Below are positions 34,756 through 44,129 of a DNA stretch of 64,000 bases, piece by piece. The translations under genes were made by a program, and so were the position numbers. Below the pieces are notes generated by a model. The model saw only the letters and a list, made by a program, of their open reading frames with translations. It ran no database searches and was not told the DNA's origin. This DNA comes from Paenibacillus sp. FSL R5-0517 (lineage in GTDB: Bacteria > Bacillota > Bacilli > Paenibacillales > Paenibacillaceae): positions 6,324,001-6,388,000 of the forward strand of contig NZ_CP150235.1 in the NCBI RefSeq assembly GCF_037974355.1, written 5' to 3'. Numbering within the stretch: position 1 is the first letter of the stretch; every line of letters starts with the position of its first letter.

Positions 34756-36342
34756 TTACCGTCCGCGACGAGAATCGCGACGGTCGCCCTTCGCCGGTCC
34801 GCGTCCTGCGGATTCCGGACGGCGAGAGCCTTCGCTGCTGCGCCCGGAGGTGCGCTTGTCAGCACTACGGCCAGCCCAGCCGCTGCTGCGCTCATCGCCA
34901 CTGCGACCTGCACTGCGTCCGCCTTGGCTCGCACCGCGGCTACTGCTGCGGCCACCTTGGCTTGCTGCGCCTCGACTGCTGTCGCTGCTACGCGCAGAGC
35001 CACGGCCTGCACTGCGCTCGTCGCCACTGCGGCCACCGCTACGACCACCACTGCGTCCACCTTCGCCACCGCGGGAACCACGACCCCCACGTCCGCCATC
35101 TCTGCGATCGTTACGGCCTGCACCGCGACGTGCGCTGCCTGTTCCGGAAGAGCGTCCGCCTCGTTCGTCATCCCCCTGACTGTTGATGGAACGTCTAGCT
35201 GCTCCTGTTGATGCAATTGGACCTTCGCTCGTCCACTGAATACGGGACAGCTTCTGGTCGATCCCTTGTTCAATACGTGCAAGTTCAGGTCTGTCGTGCT
35301 CTGTTGCAAACGTTACAGCAAGACCTGTACCGCCTGCACGGCCCGTACGACCAATCCGGTGGATATAACTTTCCGCATCATGCGGCATATCGTAGTTAAA
35401 GACATGCGTTACACCTTCAACATCAAGTCCACGTGCAGCTACGTCTGTAGCAACCAGCACTTGCAGTTTGGCATCGCGGAACGCTTTCATGACGTTCTCA
35501 CGCTTGGATTGGGACAGATCTCCATGAAGTTCATCACTTGCATAACCTGCTTCACGCAGATCTTGGTTCAGCTTGGATGCACGACGCTTGGTCCGGCAGA
35601 AAATTATCGCCAAGTATGGGCGATACGTATCAATCATGCCGCGAAGTGCTTCAAGCTTGCCGCGATCCGTACATTCCAGCACCTGCTGGCGAATTTGTTT
35701 GATCGGGATTACCGATTGCGAGGATACTTTTACATCTTCCGGATCTTTCATATAGGTCTTCGCAAGGTGGCGAATACCCTTCGGCATCGTTGCGGAGAAC
35801 AGCATCGTTTGGCGTTTGTGTGGCAGCTCGCTAAGAATCGTCTCCACATCGTCCAGGAAGCCCATGTGCAGCATTTGGTCGGCTTCATCCAGCACCAGTT
35901 TTTTGACATTATTCAGCTTCAACGTGCCCCGGCGCAAGTGATCCAGGAGACGACCCGGTGTACCGATAACGATCTGGGTGCCGTTCTGCAATTTACGCAG
36001 TTGCTTGTCCACATCCTGCCCGCCGTATACGGCAAGCACGTGCAGTTTATCGTCGTTTGCCGTGAGCTTCTTCGCTTCTTCCGTAATTTGCAGCGCAAGC
36101 TCACGCGTAGGCGCGATAATCAACGCTTGCGGCGAACGGTCAGATACATTAATTTTCTGAATAATCGGCAGCAAAAAAGCCAGCGTTTTCCCTGTACCTG
36201 TCTGTGCCTCGGCGATAATATCGCGTCCACCCAGCAGTACCGGAATCGAACGCTCCTGTACCGGAGTCGGCACGGCGATGCCCTGATGTTTCAGGATCTC
36301 GCACCATTCCGGGCGAATGCCCAGTTGTTCAAAGTTTGCCAA
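34756..36342 (-). CDS. DEAD-box RNA helicase with RGG-like C-terminal tail
   Basis: The 528-residue cytosolic helicase has the full motif set: Q-motif PTPVQERSIP, Walker A AQTGTGKT (46-53), PTRELALQI, TPGR, DEAD, SAT, and in the second RecA domain ARGLDVEGV and HRIGRTGRAG. It unwinds RNA duplexes, typically for ribosome assembly, RNA decay or cold adaptation. From about residue 395 the tail is a low-complexity Arg/Gly/Ser repeat (RGGRGSRGG, GGRSGGRSGDERS), an RNA-binding RGG-type extension longer than in the common Bacillus CshA/CshB. The start codon is TTG, six bases after GAGGTG; no ATG fits. The upstream 450 bases hold a widely spaced inverted repeat but no gene. Confidence 0.94.
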   Translation of the reverse strand: MANFEQLGIRPEWCEILKHQGIAVPTPVQERSIPVLLGGRDIIAEAQTGTGKTLAFLLPIIQKINVSDRSPQALIIAPTRELALQITEEAKKLTANDDKLHVLAVYGGQDVDKQLRKLQNGTQIVIGTPGRLLDHLRRGTLKLNNVKKLVLDEADQMLHMGFLDDVETILSELPHKRQTMLFSATMPKGIRHLAKTYMKDPEDVKVSSQSVIPIKQIRQQVLECTDRGKLEALRGMIDTYRPYLAIIFCRTKRRASKLNQDLREAGYASDELHGDLSQSKRENVMKAFRDAKLQVLVATDVAARGLDVEGVTHVFNYDMPHDAESYIHRIGRTGRAGGTGLAVTFATEHDRPELARIEQGIDQKLSRIQWTSEGPIASTGAARRSINSQGDDERGGRSSGTGSARRGAGRNDRRDGGRGGRGSRGGEGGRSGGRSGGRSGDERSAGRGSARSSDSSRGAASQGGRSSSRGASQGGRSAGRSGDERSSGWAGRSADKRTSGRSSEGSRRPESAGRGPAKGDRRDSRRGR

Positions 36343-36376
36343 TCGTTACACCTCTGTATATTCATTTAGATAAGTC

Positions 36377-36451
36377 CATTTCATAATGACTTCAGTATCA
36401 GTATCTGCCATTAAGACTAGTTTTCCTTCGTTCAATCATGATTATGAAATG
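36377..36451 (-). promoter_or_regulatory. Widely spaced inverted repeat in the helicase leader
   Basis: CATTTCATAAT (36377-36387) and ATTATGAAATG (36441-36451) are perfect 11-base complements about 53 bases apart, just before the helicase start. They could close a long leader structure, as cold-responsive leaders often do, or bind a dimeric regulator. The rest of 36343-36792 shows no gene. Confidence 0.4.
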
Positions 36452-36792
36452 AATTTTTTAAAAAGCAATCCACTCGTTGCTCTTCTTCTCCATACCCTGT
36501 AGTTTACACGTTAGTCAAGCAAAACAAAAGGGGATACAGCGTTACACCCCCAAGTTGTAGCACAAAACCCCAAGATCAGCTTAACTTGTATCGACCAAGT
36601 GAGTTTGAGTCGGTTAATAAGAGACTCTAAGTCTGCCTTCAGGTTGCTGATCTGTGGATATGACCGACCTAGCATGCCTCAGGCTCAAAAAAAACAGCGA
36701 TGCCCTCTCCCCGATTTCCGGAAAAAGTGCGCCGCTGATTATAAATCATCTTTTTATGTTATCTATTCGCTGTTTACTTCGTTCCAACCAAA

Positions 36793-38244
36793 TTATGAAC
36801 CATGCCCGCCAGCTGTGGCAAATCCACTCCGTTCAAGAATTCGAGTGCTCTCTTCATTCAAGCCACGCAGGTGCACGGTTTTGCCCAGCTTCGCGTATTT
36901 AAACTTCACTTTGCCAATGGCCACAACCGCGGTATTATCCCAGATATGTGACCCTCCGAAATCAATCGTGATCTCCTTCGGATCAGCTTCTGCATCGAAT
37001 TCATCCACGAAGCGGGACGAAGATCCAAAGAAGAACGGTCCGTGAACCCGGTACACCTTCTGCCCTTGTTCCTGGCTCGCCTGTACGCGAATCTTGGTCT
37101 GTTTCCAGCCAAAATGCAGCACACTTAGCACAACGCCGACCATGACCCCAATCGACAGATCGTGGGTATAGACCACAATCGCCACGGTCACGATCATGAC
37201 AAAGGCTTCCGCCCGTGGCACGCGAGCAATATTTTTGATGGAACTCCAGTCGAATGTTCCGATACACACCATAAACATTACACCGACGAGCGCACCCATC
37301 GGTACCTGCTTCACCACACCGCTGAACAGCAGCAACAGGATTGCGAGAAATGCACCCGCAGTAAACGTGGATAATCTCCCACGTCCACCAGACTTCACAT
37401 TAATGACCGACTGCCCAATCATCGCACAGCCGCCCATGCCGCCGAACAAACCGTTCACAAAGTTCGCAATACCCTGACCACGCACCTCACGGTTCTTGCT
37501 GCTCTTGGTCTCGGTCATCTCATCCACGATGGTTGCGGTCAGCAGGGATTCCAGCAGCCCAACCAGTGCCATGGTAAATGAATAAGGCAGCAGAATCATC
37601 AGCGTATCCCAAGTCCATGCAATATTCGGCAAGTGGAACATCGGCAGGGTACTTGTGAGATTTCCCATGTCCCCTACTTTACTTACATCCAGATGAAATA
37701 CCACCGTAATAATCGTCATCACGATGATTGCAATCAATGGAGATGGAGCAGCTTTGAAAAAACGTGGCAAAATATAAATGATCGCCAGCGTGCCCGCCAC
37801 CATCGCATACATAATCCAGTTCGCTCCCGTGAAGTGAGTTAACTGCGCCATAAAGATCAGGATCGCCAGTGCGTTCACGAATCCGGTCAATACCGAATGA
37901 GGGACAAACGTAATAAATCGCCCAACCTTAAATATGCCTAGTAGAAACTGGATAACACCCGTCAGTATCGTAGCTGCAAAAAGATATTCCACACCATAAT
38001 CCTTGACGAGTCCAACCATCAGTACCGCCATTGCACCCGTTGCAGCCGAGATCATACCGGGTCTTCCACCTGCAATCGAGATCACAATCGCAATGGTAAT
38101 CGAAGCGTACAGCCCGACCATGGGATCGACTCCTGCAATGATGGAGAAAGCAATGGCTTCCGGAATGAGCGCCAGCGCTACCGTAATGCCTGCCAGCACA
38201 TCTCCGCGAATGTTGCCAAACCATTGTTGTTTTAAAGTATTCAT
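36793..38244 (-). CDS. SulP-family anion transporter (SLC26 type)
   Basis: The 483-residue membrane protein has 10-12 helices with the SulP motif near the start (GDVLAGITVALALIPEAIAFSIIAGVDP, in part), then GLYASI and a central GGCAMIGQSVINVKSGGRGR loop. A C-terminal domain (ITIDFGGSHIWDNTAVVAIGKV) corresponds to a STAS domain, with LNEESTRILERSGFAT as its end. Bacterial SulP proteins carry sulfate, bicarbonate or dicarboxylates; the substrate here is not decided by sequence. The ATG at 38244 follows AGGAGG by about 13 bases. A long untranslated leader precedes the gene. Confidence 0.92.
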   Translation of the reverse strand: MNTLKQQWFGNIRGDVLAGITVALALIPEAIAFSIIAGVDPMVGLYASITIAIVISIAGGRPGMISAATGAMAVLMVGLVKDYGVEYLFAATILTGVIQFLLGIFKVGRFITFVPHSVLTGFVNALAILIFMAQLTHFTGANWIMYAMVAGTLAIIYILPRFFKAAPSPLIAIIVMTIITVVFHLDVSKVGDMGNLTSTLPMFHLPNIAWTWDTLMILLPYSFTMALVGLLESLLTATIVDEMTETKSSKNREVRGQGIANFVNGLFGGMGGCAMIGQSVINVKSGGRGRLSTFTAGAFLAILLLLFSGVVKQVPMGALVGVMFMVCIGTFDWSSIKNIARVPRAEAFVMIVTVAIVVYTHDLSIGVMVGVVLSVLHFGWKQTKIRVQASQEQGQKVYRVHGPFFFGSSSRFVDEFDAEADPKEITIDFGGSHIWDNTAVVAIGKVKFKYAKLGKTVHLRGLNEESTRILERSGFATAGGHGS

Positions 38245-38319
38245 ATATTCTCTACCGTTCCTCCTACATGTCATTACTCAAATTGGAAGATGACCCTGAA
38301 GCGTAACGGAAGCATTCAT

Positions 38320-38600
38320 CACTGATCAATACACTCAGCAATTAATAACAGTGTGTGAGACAGCACAAAATAGCGGAATCTTCTCCGCACAATTGCCTAT
38401 GCATCTAAGTTACATGCTCATTCACCACCCCTATCGTATGGATAGTTGGGTGAATCATCATGTCTGTTTTCCGTTCCAGTGTTTTGCTTCTGTTCCGTTA
38501 CAACGATCAGTTATCTTCTTTGTGTGACATCCTGGTCTGCTCCAGATGCCCATGGGTTTCCCTCTCTCAGAAAAACCGGGTCCGTTATTCTACTGACCTA
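38320..38600 (-). promoter_or_regulatory. Long structured leader of the SulP transporter gene
   Basis: The 530 bases between the SulP and ABC1-kinase genes contain no gene. A TATAAT -10 lies near 38606-38601 on the minus strand, implying a leader of about 350 bases. Within it are several stems: ATTCACC-CTATC against GATAG-GGTGAAT (38420-38456), CATCTGG/CCAGGATG (about 38525-38550), and GCGGA/TCCGC (38373-38388) followed by TATTTTG, a weak terminator shape. The layout resembles a riboswitch or attenuator, but I could not assign a class. Confidence 0.45.
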
Positions 38601-38713
38601 TTATTATAGTCACTGGGATGAATATGTACTAATACAGTTAAGCCCTAAAAATAAAACCTTATCTCCTATTATCTTAATATTTCTGTGATATACTCATCCA
38701 TCCTCTATTCACG

Positions 38714-38758
38714 AAAAATAACCCGCAAAGATCCTTTGAAGAAGGTCTCTTTACGGGT
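38714..38758 (-). terminator. Terminator after the ABC1-kinase gene
   Basis: On the minus strand ACCCGTAAAGA-ACCT pairs with AGGA-CTTTGCGGGT, followed by TATTTTT, just past the kinase stop codon. Confidence 0.85.
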
Positions 38759-38775
38759 ATTCTCGCGATACTATG

Positions 38776-40446
38776 TTAGAATCTTCCTGATTTGAATATC
38801 GAATATAGCAGGAAAGCCACCATCAGAATTGCCACCAGGAAACCAATCTCAATGACCGGAATATCCCATAGCATCGTGGACTGATGACTGATCGACGAAC
38901 CGATAATCAAGCCGACCATAATGATACAGAAGGCAAGTAACACGATACTAAAGGACAGCCGATTACTAATCTGGTCCATTCTGCGCATGAGTGCATCCAG
39001 TTCAGGGACACTGATCTCCAGCCTCAGCTTGCCTTTGCTAATAATGGATGATAACTGTCTTAACTGCCCTGGCAGACCAATGACACTCTCGGCCATATCA
39101 GCCGCACTGCGGAACAACCGATTCTTGATTCTTCCGGCGCTAAAACGTTCCTTGATCAGCTTCCGCCCAAAGGGCTCGGCCATATCAACAATGCTCAAGG
39201 AAGGATCGAGATGTTCAATCACACCTTCCATCGTCAGCAACGATTTACCAAGCAGGAGAATATCGGCAGGCATCACCACCCGATGCCTCTGGGCTACGCC
39301 GAACAGATCATTCAACGCCTGACCCACACTAATCTTGGAAAAGGGAATATCGTAATATTTGGTACGCAACTTGTCCAAATCCACATGAAGCCCACGCAGA
39401 TCCATATCATCCGGCATCATGCCGAGCTTCTCAATGGCCCGGATCATGCTGTCCGTATCTTTGCGCATTAACCCAATAATAAGGGAAGCAAGCTGCTGTT
39501 TCATCTCATCGCTAAGGCTTCCAACCATACCGAAGTCTATAAAGGCAAGACGTCCATCCTTCAATACCATCAGGTTGCCCGGATGTGGGTCAGCGTGGAA
39601 GAATCCATGAATAAAGATCTGATTCAATAATGAGTCCACCAACCGCTCAGCAATATTGTTCAGATCATGGCCGCGTCTGACCAATTCATCACGATCATTG
39701 AGCTTGATCCCTTCGATATACTCCATAGTCAGCACACGTGAAGACGTCTGATCCCAGTAAATTGTCGGGATTTTCACCTTGTTGTCCTGTTGGTATTGCT
39801 GTGCAATCTTTTCCGTATTCCGGCCTTCGACCGTATAATCCAACTCAGCCATCAATGCTTGAGCGTATTCTTCTACCATCTGCGGAATCTGATATTGCTT
39901 CACCCAATCCCAGCGCTTCTCGGCCATGGCTGTCAGCTCACGCAAAATATCCAGGTCACGCTGCACAATACGCGATATACCGGGCCGCTGAATCTTGATG
40001 GCTACCGATTCACCGCTTCGAAGTTTGCCCAGATGCACCTGTCCAATGCTGGCCGCAGCTACAGGGGTATCCTCGAACCGGGAAAAGATCTCCTCCAGCG
40101 GTGTATCCAATTCCTGTTCCAAAATACCCCGTGCCGTCTCGGAAGAGAACGGCGGGACCTGATCCTGCAACTTCACCAGCTCGCGAATGACAGACTCAGG
40201 CAATAGATCTGCCCTTGTGCTTGCGAGTTGCCCCAGCTTGACGAAAGCCGGCCCCAGCTCCTGCAGCACAAGCCTGATGCGTTCACTCAGCGTTTTGGTG
40301 GTATGTGCTTCACGCGACATCCACCGTCTGGGCAGAGCCAGCAACTGGAACAGCCCCAGCTCCTCGACCATATAACCGAAGCCATGACGCACCAGCGCCA
40401 TGGCAATTTCACGGTATCTGCCGACATGTTTGATTCGCACGGCCAT
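38776..40446 (-). CDS. ABC1/UbiB-family atypical kinase (AarF type)
   Basis: The 556 residues show the UbiB signature KLGQLASTRADLLP (KxGQ motif) before the kinase core, the Ala-rich nucleotide loop AAASIGQVHLG, the lysine in VAIKIQRPG, HADPHPGNLM in the catalytic loop and FIDFGMVG as the metal-binding DFG. Two membrane helices lie at the C-terminus (about 500-522 and 528-550), typical of the family. UbiB proteins act as ATPases supporting isoprenoid-quinone or lipid handling; here menaquinone or another membrane lipid is plausible (family inference). It overlaps nothing but starts right after the TAG of the phasin-like gene. Confidence 0.92.
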   Translation of the reverse strand: MAVRIKHVGRYREIAMALVRHGFGYMVEELGLFQLLALPRRWMSREAHTTKTLSERIRLVLQELGPAFVKLGQLASTRADLLPESVIRELVKLQDQVPPFSSETARGILEQELDTPLEEIFSRFEDTPVAAASIGQVHLGKLRSGESVAIKIQRPGISRIVQRDLDILRELTAMAEKRWDWVKQYQIPQMVEEYAQALMAELDYTVEGRNTEKIAQQYQQDNKVKIPTIYWDQTSSRVLTMEYIEGIKLNDRDELVRRGHDLNNIAERLVDSLLNQIFIHGFFHADPHPGNLMVLKDGRLAFIDFGMVGSLSDEMKQQLASLIIGLMRKDTDSMIRAIEKLGMMPDDMDLRGLHVDLDKLRTKYYDIPFSKISVGQALNDLFGVAQRHRVVMPADILLLGKSLLTMEGVIEHLDPSLSIVDMAEPFGRKLIKERFSAGRIKNRLFRSAADMAESVIGLPGQLRQLSSIISKGKLRLEISVPELDALMRRMDQISNRLSFSIVLLAFCIIMVGLIIGSSISHQSTMLWDIPVIEIGFLVAILMVAFLLYSIFKSGRF

Positions 40447-40827
40447 CTACTCGATCTCGTTTCCTTTGAGAGGAGGAGGAACTTCAAGTGGAGCCGGGGA
40501 TTCATCAGGTTGAAGCTGTGGTGAGTGGCCCAGTTCGGCAAGTTTTTTCTCCAGAACGGCAACTCGCTGTTCCAGACTGGTTACATCGCTTTCGGATGCC
40601 ACACCCGCTTCCTGAAGCACGCGCTTGACCTGTTCCTGAATCACTCTCTTGAACTGGCCTTGTTCTTCATCGCCCCGTTCCATCAGGCGTTCAACCAAAG
40701 CTTTGGATTCACCGGGCGCAAGTTCCCCGCGCTTGACCAAATCATCCACGGTTTTCTCAATTTTTTCTTTGCTTACGACAGTAAGTCCAAGCCCTAACGA
40801 GATCGCCTTTTTGAACAAATCGCTCAT
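40447..40827 (-). CDS. Phasin-like coiled-coil protein upstream of the ABC1 kinase
   Basis: The 126-residue protein is mostly one charged amphipathic helix. It opens with SDLFKKAISLGLGLTVVSKEKIEKTV, like the phasin/PhaI-type proteins that coat polyhydroxyalkanoate granules, and contains a heptad-like SLEQRVAVLEKKLAEL coiled coil before a Pro-rich acidic tail. Such proteins are often paired with AarF-type genes in Firmicutes, where the link to PHA is uncertain. The ATG at 40827 lies nine bases after GAGGAGG; an ATG three codons earlier overlaps that site. Confidence 0.8.
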   Translation of the reverse strand: MSDLFKKAISLGLGLTVVSKEKIEKTVDDLVKRGELAPGESKALVERLMERGDEEQGQFKRVIQEQVKRVLQEAGVASESDVTSLEQRVAVLEKKLAELGHSPQLQPDESPAPLEVPPPLKGNEIE

Positions 40828-40899
40828 TTTTGTCATCCTCCTCTTCGTTGATCTCTATATTATACTCCTTCTACTCCGCATGCAAAAATGTCCATCCGA

Positions 40900-41538
40900 T
40901 CAGACGTAACGCGCAGCCCATTTGCCTGCTTGCAGAAGTAATTTACGGTACGTTTCGTGTGCAAAAGACGGTACATGGTGACCTGGCATAAGATAAACAA
41001 TACGTCCAACACCATATCGATGAGCCCAAACCGCAGGCTTCGGTCCATCTTCGGATTGATATTCCAGCAATATTTTCGTTTCGGCAAAAGAACCAAACTC
41101 GAACTGATACGGCTCTTCTTCCATTGTGAAATTCGAGATACCCTCCGTCACGGGATGGCTTTCTCCCGTTACAGTGAATTCAAGTGGTGCATAAGCCGGA
41201 TGATGCAGGAACTTGGCACCGATCATCTGTTTGAGTTCATAACGATTTTGGAGCGAAATGCCGTTATGTATAATGACCAGTCCACCCCCATTACTCACAT
41301 AGGACAACAAACCTGCTGTCTGCTGTGGAGAGACTTTCCCCTTCCAATCGTCCATGTAGGAGATGCACACATCAAATCCGGTTATATTTTCTTGCAGCAA
41401 CATATTTCGATTCTCACTGCATTGTACAGTCATCGTATCATGGAAAATCCGGCTGATCTCCGCATCCACACCCTGAAGCGGGTGCCAGTCCGGATGTGTA
41501 TAATCGCCTAGTAGCAATGCTTTTTTACGTTGATCCAT
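40900..41538 (-). CDS. ThuA-like (glutamine amidotransferase-fold) protein
   Basis: The 212-residue cytosolic protein fits the ThuA family, which has a class I glutaminase-like fold without the catalytic cysteine. Typical parts are ALLLGDYTHPDWHPL at the start, VCISYMDDW, GGGLVIIHNGI where glutaminases carry the nucleophile elbow, ESHPVTEGI, and PAVWAHRYGVGRIVYLMPGH (in part) near the end. ThuA proteins take part in trehalose and related disaccharide metabolism, but most members are uncharacterised. AAGGAG stands nine bases before the ATG. It follows the dehydrogenase gene by 44 bases and may share its transcript. Confidence 0.88.
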   Translation of the reverse strand: MDQRKKALLLGDYTHPDWHPLQGVDAEISRIFHDTMTVQCSENRNMLLQENITGFDVCISYMDDWKGKVSPQQTAGLLSYVSNGGGLVIIHNGISLQNRYELKQMIGAKFLHHPAYAPLEFTVTGESHPVTEGISNFTMEEEPYQFEFGSFAETKILLEYQSEDGPKPAVWAHRYGVGRIVYLMPGHHVPSFAHETYRKLLLQAGKWAARYV

Positions 41539-41582
41539 TCAATCAATCTCCTTTCTTGTTCACCTCACTGTATAAAAACCAA

Positions 41583-42302
41583 CTACCAGGGGAGTTTCTC
41601 TCCCTTGTAGTCCACATATGCGGGCTGATCTCCTTTAAATTGTTCATGGCGGTCGATAAGTACAGCGATATGCTGTGCAGATTGCTCGGGCGTGAGATCC
41701 GCAGAAGCATCCAGTTCACCCCGCATATAACTCTGTACCCAACCAGGATGTACAAGCATCACTTGTCCGCCTTCATCCTTCAGACCATTGTGCACAAGAC
41801 GGGCCTGCATGTTCAAAGCAGCTTTGGACATACAATAGGCAAACCATCCATCCCGACTGCATTGCTCTATGCTTCCAGCCTCGGAAGAGATATCAACAAT
41901 CAGTTTGACCTGTCCTTGAAGAAGGAGGGGTAACAGGGAATGAGTCACGCGCAGTGTACCTAAGGTATTCACATTAAATACTTCAGCCATCTCCGCCATA
42001 TTCATCGGCCCGCGGATATGATCCGTAATACTTCCTAGTATAGCCGCATTGTTGATCAGCATATCCAAATGATTCGTATCCAGCTTCAATGTCTCCGTGA
42101 ACAGAGCCACCGACAGGTCGTCCGCAATATCCAATTCGATGGCGCGCAGATGGTCAGGATATCCTTCTGCAAGCATGCGAATTCCCTCGGAATCTTCCAC
42201 GTCCAGACCGGCCGCATACACGAGATATCCTCTCTTCAGCATCTGTGCCGTCAAAGCGAGCCCCAATCCCCGAGCAGCTCCGGTTACACATACAGTTCTC
42301 AT
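41583..42302 (-). CDS. Short-chain dehydrogenase/reductase
   Basis: The 239 residues are a classical SDR. The nucleotide loop is TGAARGLG (7-14), NNAAILG follows, an Asp in LDIADD sits at the adenine pocket, Ser in VDISSEAGSI and the Tyr-x3-Lys pair in YCMSK form the catalytic site, and HPGWV follows. Position 31-37 (YAAGLDVED) suggests an NAD preference, though this is weak. The ATG at 42302 is preferred because GGGAGGG lies upstream; a start seven codons earlier has no site. The substrate is unknown. Confidence 0.92.
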   Translation of the reverse strand: MRTVCVTGAARGLGLALTAQMLKRGYLVYAAGLDVEDSEGIRMLAEGYPDHLRAIELDIADDLSVALFTETLKLDTNHLDMLINNAAILGSITDHIRGPMNMAEMAEVFNVNTLGTLRVTHSLLPLLLQGQVKLIVDISSEAGSIEQCSRDGWFAYCMSKAALNMQARLVHNGLKDEGGQVMLVHPGWVQSYMRGELDASADLTPEQSAQHIAVLIDRHEQFKGDQPAYVDYKGEKLPW

Positions 42303-42485
42303 CCTGATGTCCCTCCCTCGCATAATGATTCTGTCTTTAACTCATTCCACATATTCATCTGAAAACCTTTAATTCGGAAATGGGATCGCCAACTTCACGA
42401 CCAAAGACTCATGAGATAAAAATCAGATTAGAGCCATTTTGCTTATTGAATTCAGCCATCGTTTTGAACTGTCTAACCGTTGCTT

Positions 42486-43991
42486 TCACTCCTGAATATA
42501 TCGCTCCTTCCGATAAGCCTGACAATGCTCCACCCATCTTCGTGCGGCTGCCGGGTAAGAGCCCAGATGAACGTGCGTATACCCCGCCACGATGTTGCCT
42601 GTCGCATATCCTTCTTGCTTCAAGCCACGTAACCCTTTGGTCTCATACGCATAAGGGATCGTCTCTTCGTCACGATAGCTCATCGTGGAATAATGAAATT
42701 CATGACCCCGAAGCACCTCACCCTTTTTCAGCAAAAAGGAATCCTGAACGCTGCTCACTTCACGGTATCCAAGCGCAGCTCGCTTCTTCTGCATCTGCAC
42801 CTGTGCGGGGATAATACCCGCCATGTGGAAGGTGGCACCCTCACGGTTGGTCAACGTTTCCCCAAGCACCATGTAGCCCCCACACTCGGCAAATAAAGGC
42901 ATGTTGGTCTGTGCCGCCTGTCGAAGTCCATCCAGGAATCCTTGGTTACCAGCAATCTCTGCTGCAAATTCCTCAGGAAATCCACCACCCAAATAGATGC
43001 CGTCCACATCCGTTGGAATACCTTCACCAGCGAGTGGACTGAAATATTGTAATCGAACCCCGGCTGCTTCGAGCAATTCCAGATTGTCGGGATAATAGAA
43101 ATTAAATGCCGCATCGCGCGCAACGGCAATAACAGGCTGTAGTGCATATGATACTTGTCGATTATTAACATTGGTCATTGAATCGGAATGTGAATCGGAA
43201 TTTGAGATTGATTCAGCATGATCTGAATCCGTGTGGACAGCGGTTGAAGGGCTCATGTCTTCTGCATTGAGCGGTGGAGCACTTGCCGCCAGTTCAAGCA
43301 GAAGATCCAGATCAGTGCCTTCCATCAGCACATCGGCAGCACGTTGGAATAACGGTTCCAGTTCACCACGCTCAATGGCTGGCACCAGTCCCAGATGTCT
43401 CTCCGGGATGGACATGTCTTCGTCCCGCTTCAGCCAACCAACCACCGGAATGCCGCACATCTGCTCGATGGCTTTTTTCACAATGGTATAATGACCTGCA
43501 CTTCCACAACGGTTGACGATCACGCCGGCAATATTTAATGCAGGTTCCAACTGTTGAAAACCCAGTACAATCGCGGCCGCACTGCGAGCCATGCTGCGTA
43601 CGTCCACAACCAGGATCACAGGGGTCTGCGTGACCAGAGCAATCTCTGCAGTTGAACCTGTATTACTGAGCGGATCTTTGCCATCGTAGAGGCCCATAAC
43701 GCCCTCGATAATGGAAATATCATGTCCGGCTGATGCCTGCTGGAACGTATCTCTCACATACTCAGGTGATGTCATCCATGCATCCAGATTACGTGACGGT
43801 CTGCCCGTAACGGCAGTATGATAGGTCGGATCAATATAGTCCGGGCCGCATTTGAACCCTTGTACACTCAAACCACGCCGGGCGAGTGCTCTCATCAGCC
43901 CCAAGGTTACTGTCGTTTTTCCTGCACCACTTCCGGTGCCTGCAATGATCAGTCGGGGTCTGGCGTTACGATCTGCAATGGTCATTGTCAT
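42486..43991 (-). CDS. cbiA: Cobyrinate a,c-diamide synthase
   Basis: This enzyme amidates the a and c side chains of (cobalt-)cobyrinic acid using glutamine and ATP, the last ring step encoded here. The roughly 500 residues combine a dethiobiotin-synthetase-like ATPase domain (P-loop GTGSGAGKTT, CGPDYIDPTYH, EGVMGLYDG) with a C-terminal glutaminase domain (GLN nucleophile region FAECGGYMVLG with the Cys, and THVHLGSYP). A Ser/Asp/His-rich insert (about 245-275) separates the two domains. The start lies among GTG 43997, ATG 43991 and ATG 43985, all close after AAAAGGTGG; the middle one is given. Repeat B and a terminator lie between it and cbiG. Confidence 0.95.
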   Translation of the reverse strand: MTMTIADRNARPRLIIAGTGSGAGKTTVTLGLMRALARRGLSVQGFKCGPDYIDPTYHTAVTGRPSRNLDAWMTSPEYVRDTFQQASAGHDISIIEGVMGLYDGKDPLSNTGSTAEIALVTQTPVILVVDVRSMARSAAAIVLGFQQLEPALNIAGVIVNRCGSAGHYTIVKKAIEQMCGIPVVGWLKRDEDMSIPERHLGLVPAIERGELEPLFQRAADVLMEGTDLDLLLELAASAPPLNAEDMSPSTAVHTDSDHAESISNSDSHSDSMTNVNNRQVSYALQPVIAVARDAAFNFYYPDNLELLEAAGVRLQYFSPLAGEGIPTDVDGIYLGGGFPEEFAAEIAGNQGFLDGLRQAAQTNMPLFAECGGYMVLGETLTNREGATFHMAGIIPAQVQMQKKRAALGYREVSSVQDSFLLKKGEVLRGHEFHYSTMSYRDEETIPYAYETKGLRGLKQEGYATGNIVAGYTHVHLGSYPAAARRWVEHCQAYRKERYIQE

Positions 43992-44062
43992 TTCCACCTT
44001 TTCTTGCGATATCGAATATCGAATCCTTCAGCTCCGCTGAGAACGTATAAATTCTATAATCC

Positions 44063-44091
44063 AAACAAAACCGCATCACATAGCGATGCGG
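44063..44091 (-). terminator. Terminator hairpin between cbiG and cbiA
   Basis: On the minus strand CCGCATC pairs with GATGCGG around GCTATGT, followed by TTTTGTTT. It lies 250 bases after cbiG and about 70 before cbiA, so it may reduce cbiA expression relative to the rest of the operon. The 350-base stretch 43992-44341 otherwise holds repeat copy B. Confidence 0.8.
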
Positions 44092-44129
44092 TCAAGATTA
44101 TTGCACTCTCTTTATTCATAAAATGAATG

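Noticed and set aside
34601..35186. Long plus-strand frames rich in Arg, Pro and His opposite the helicase tail
   Set aside because: They are the reverse reading of the GC-rich RGG-tail repeats, have no ribosome site, and overlap a clear helicase gene.
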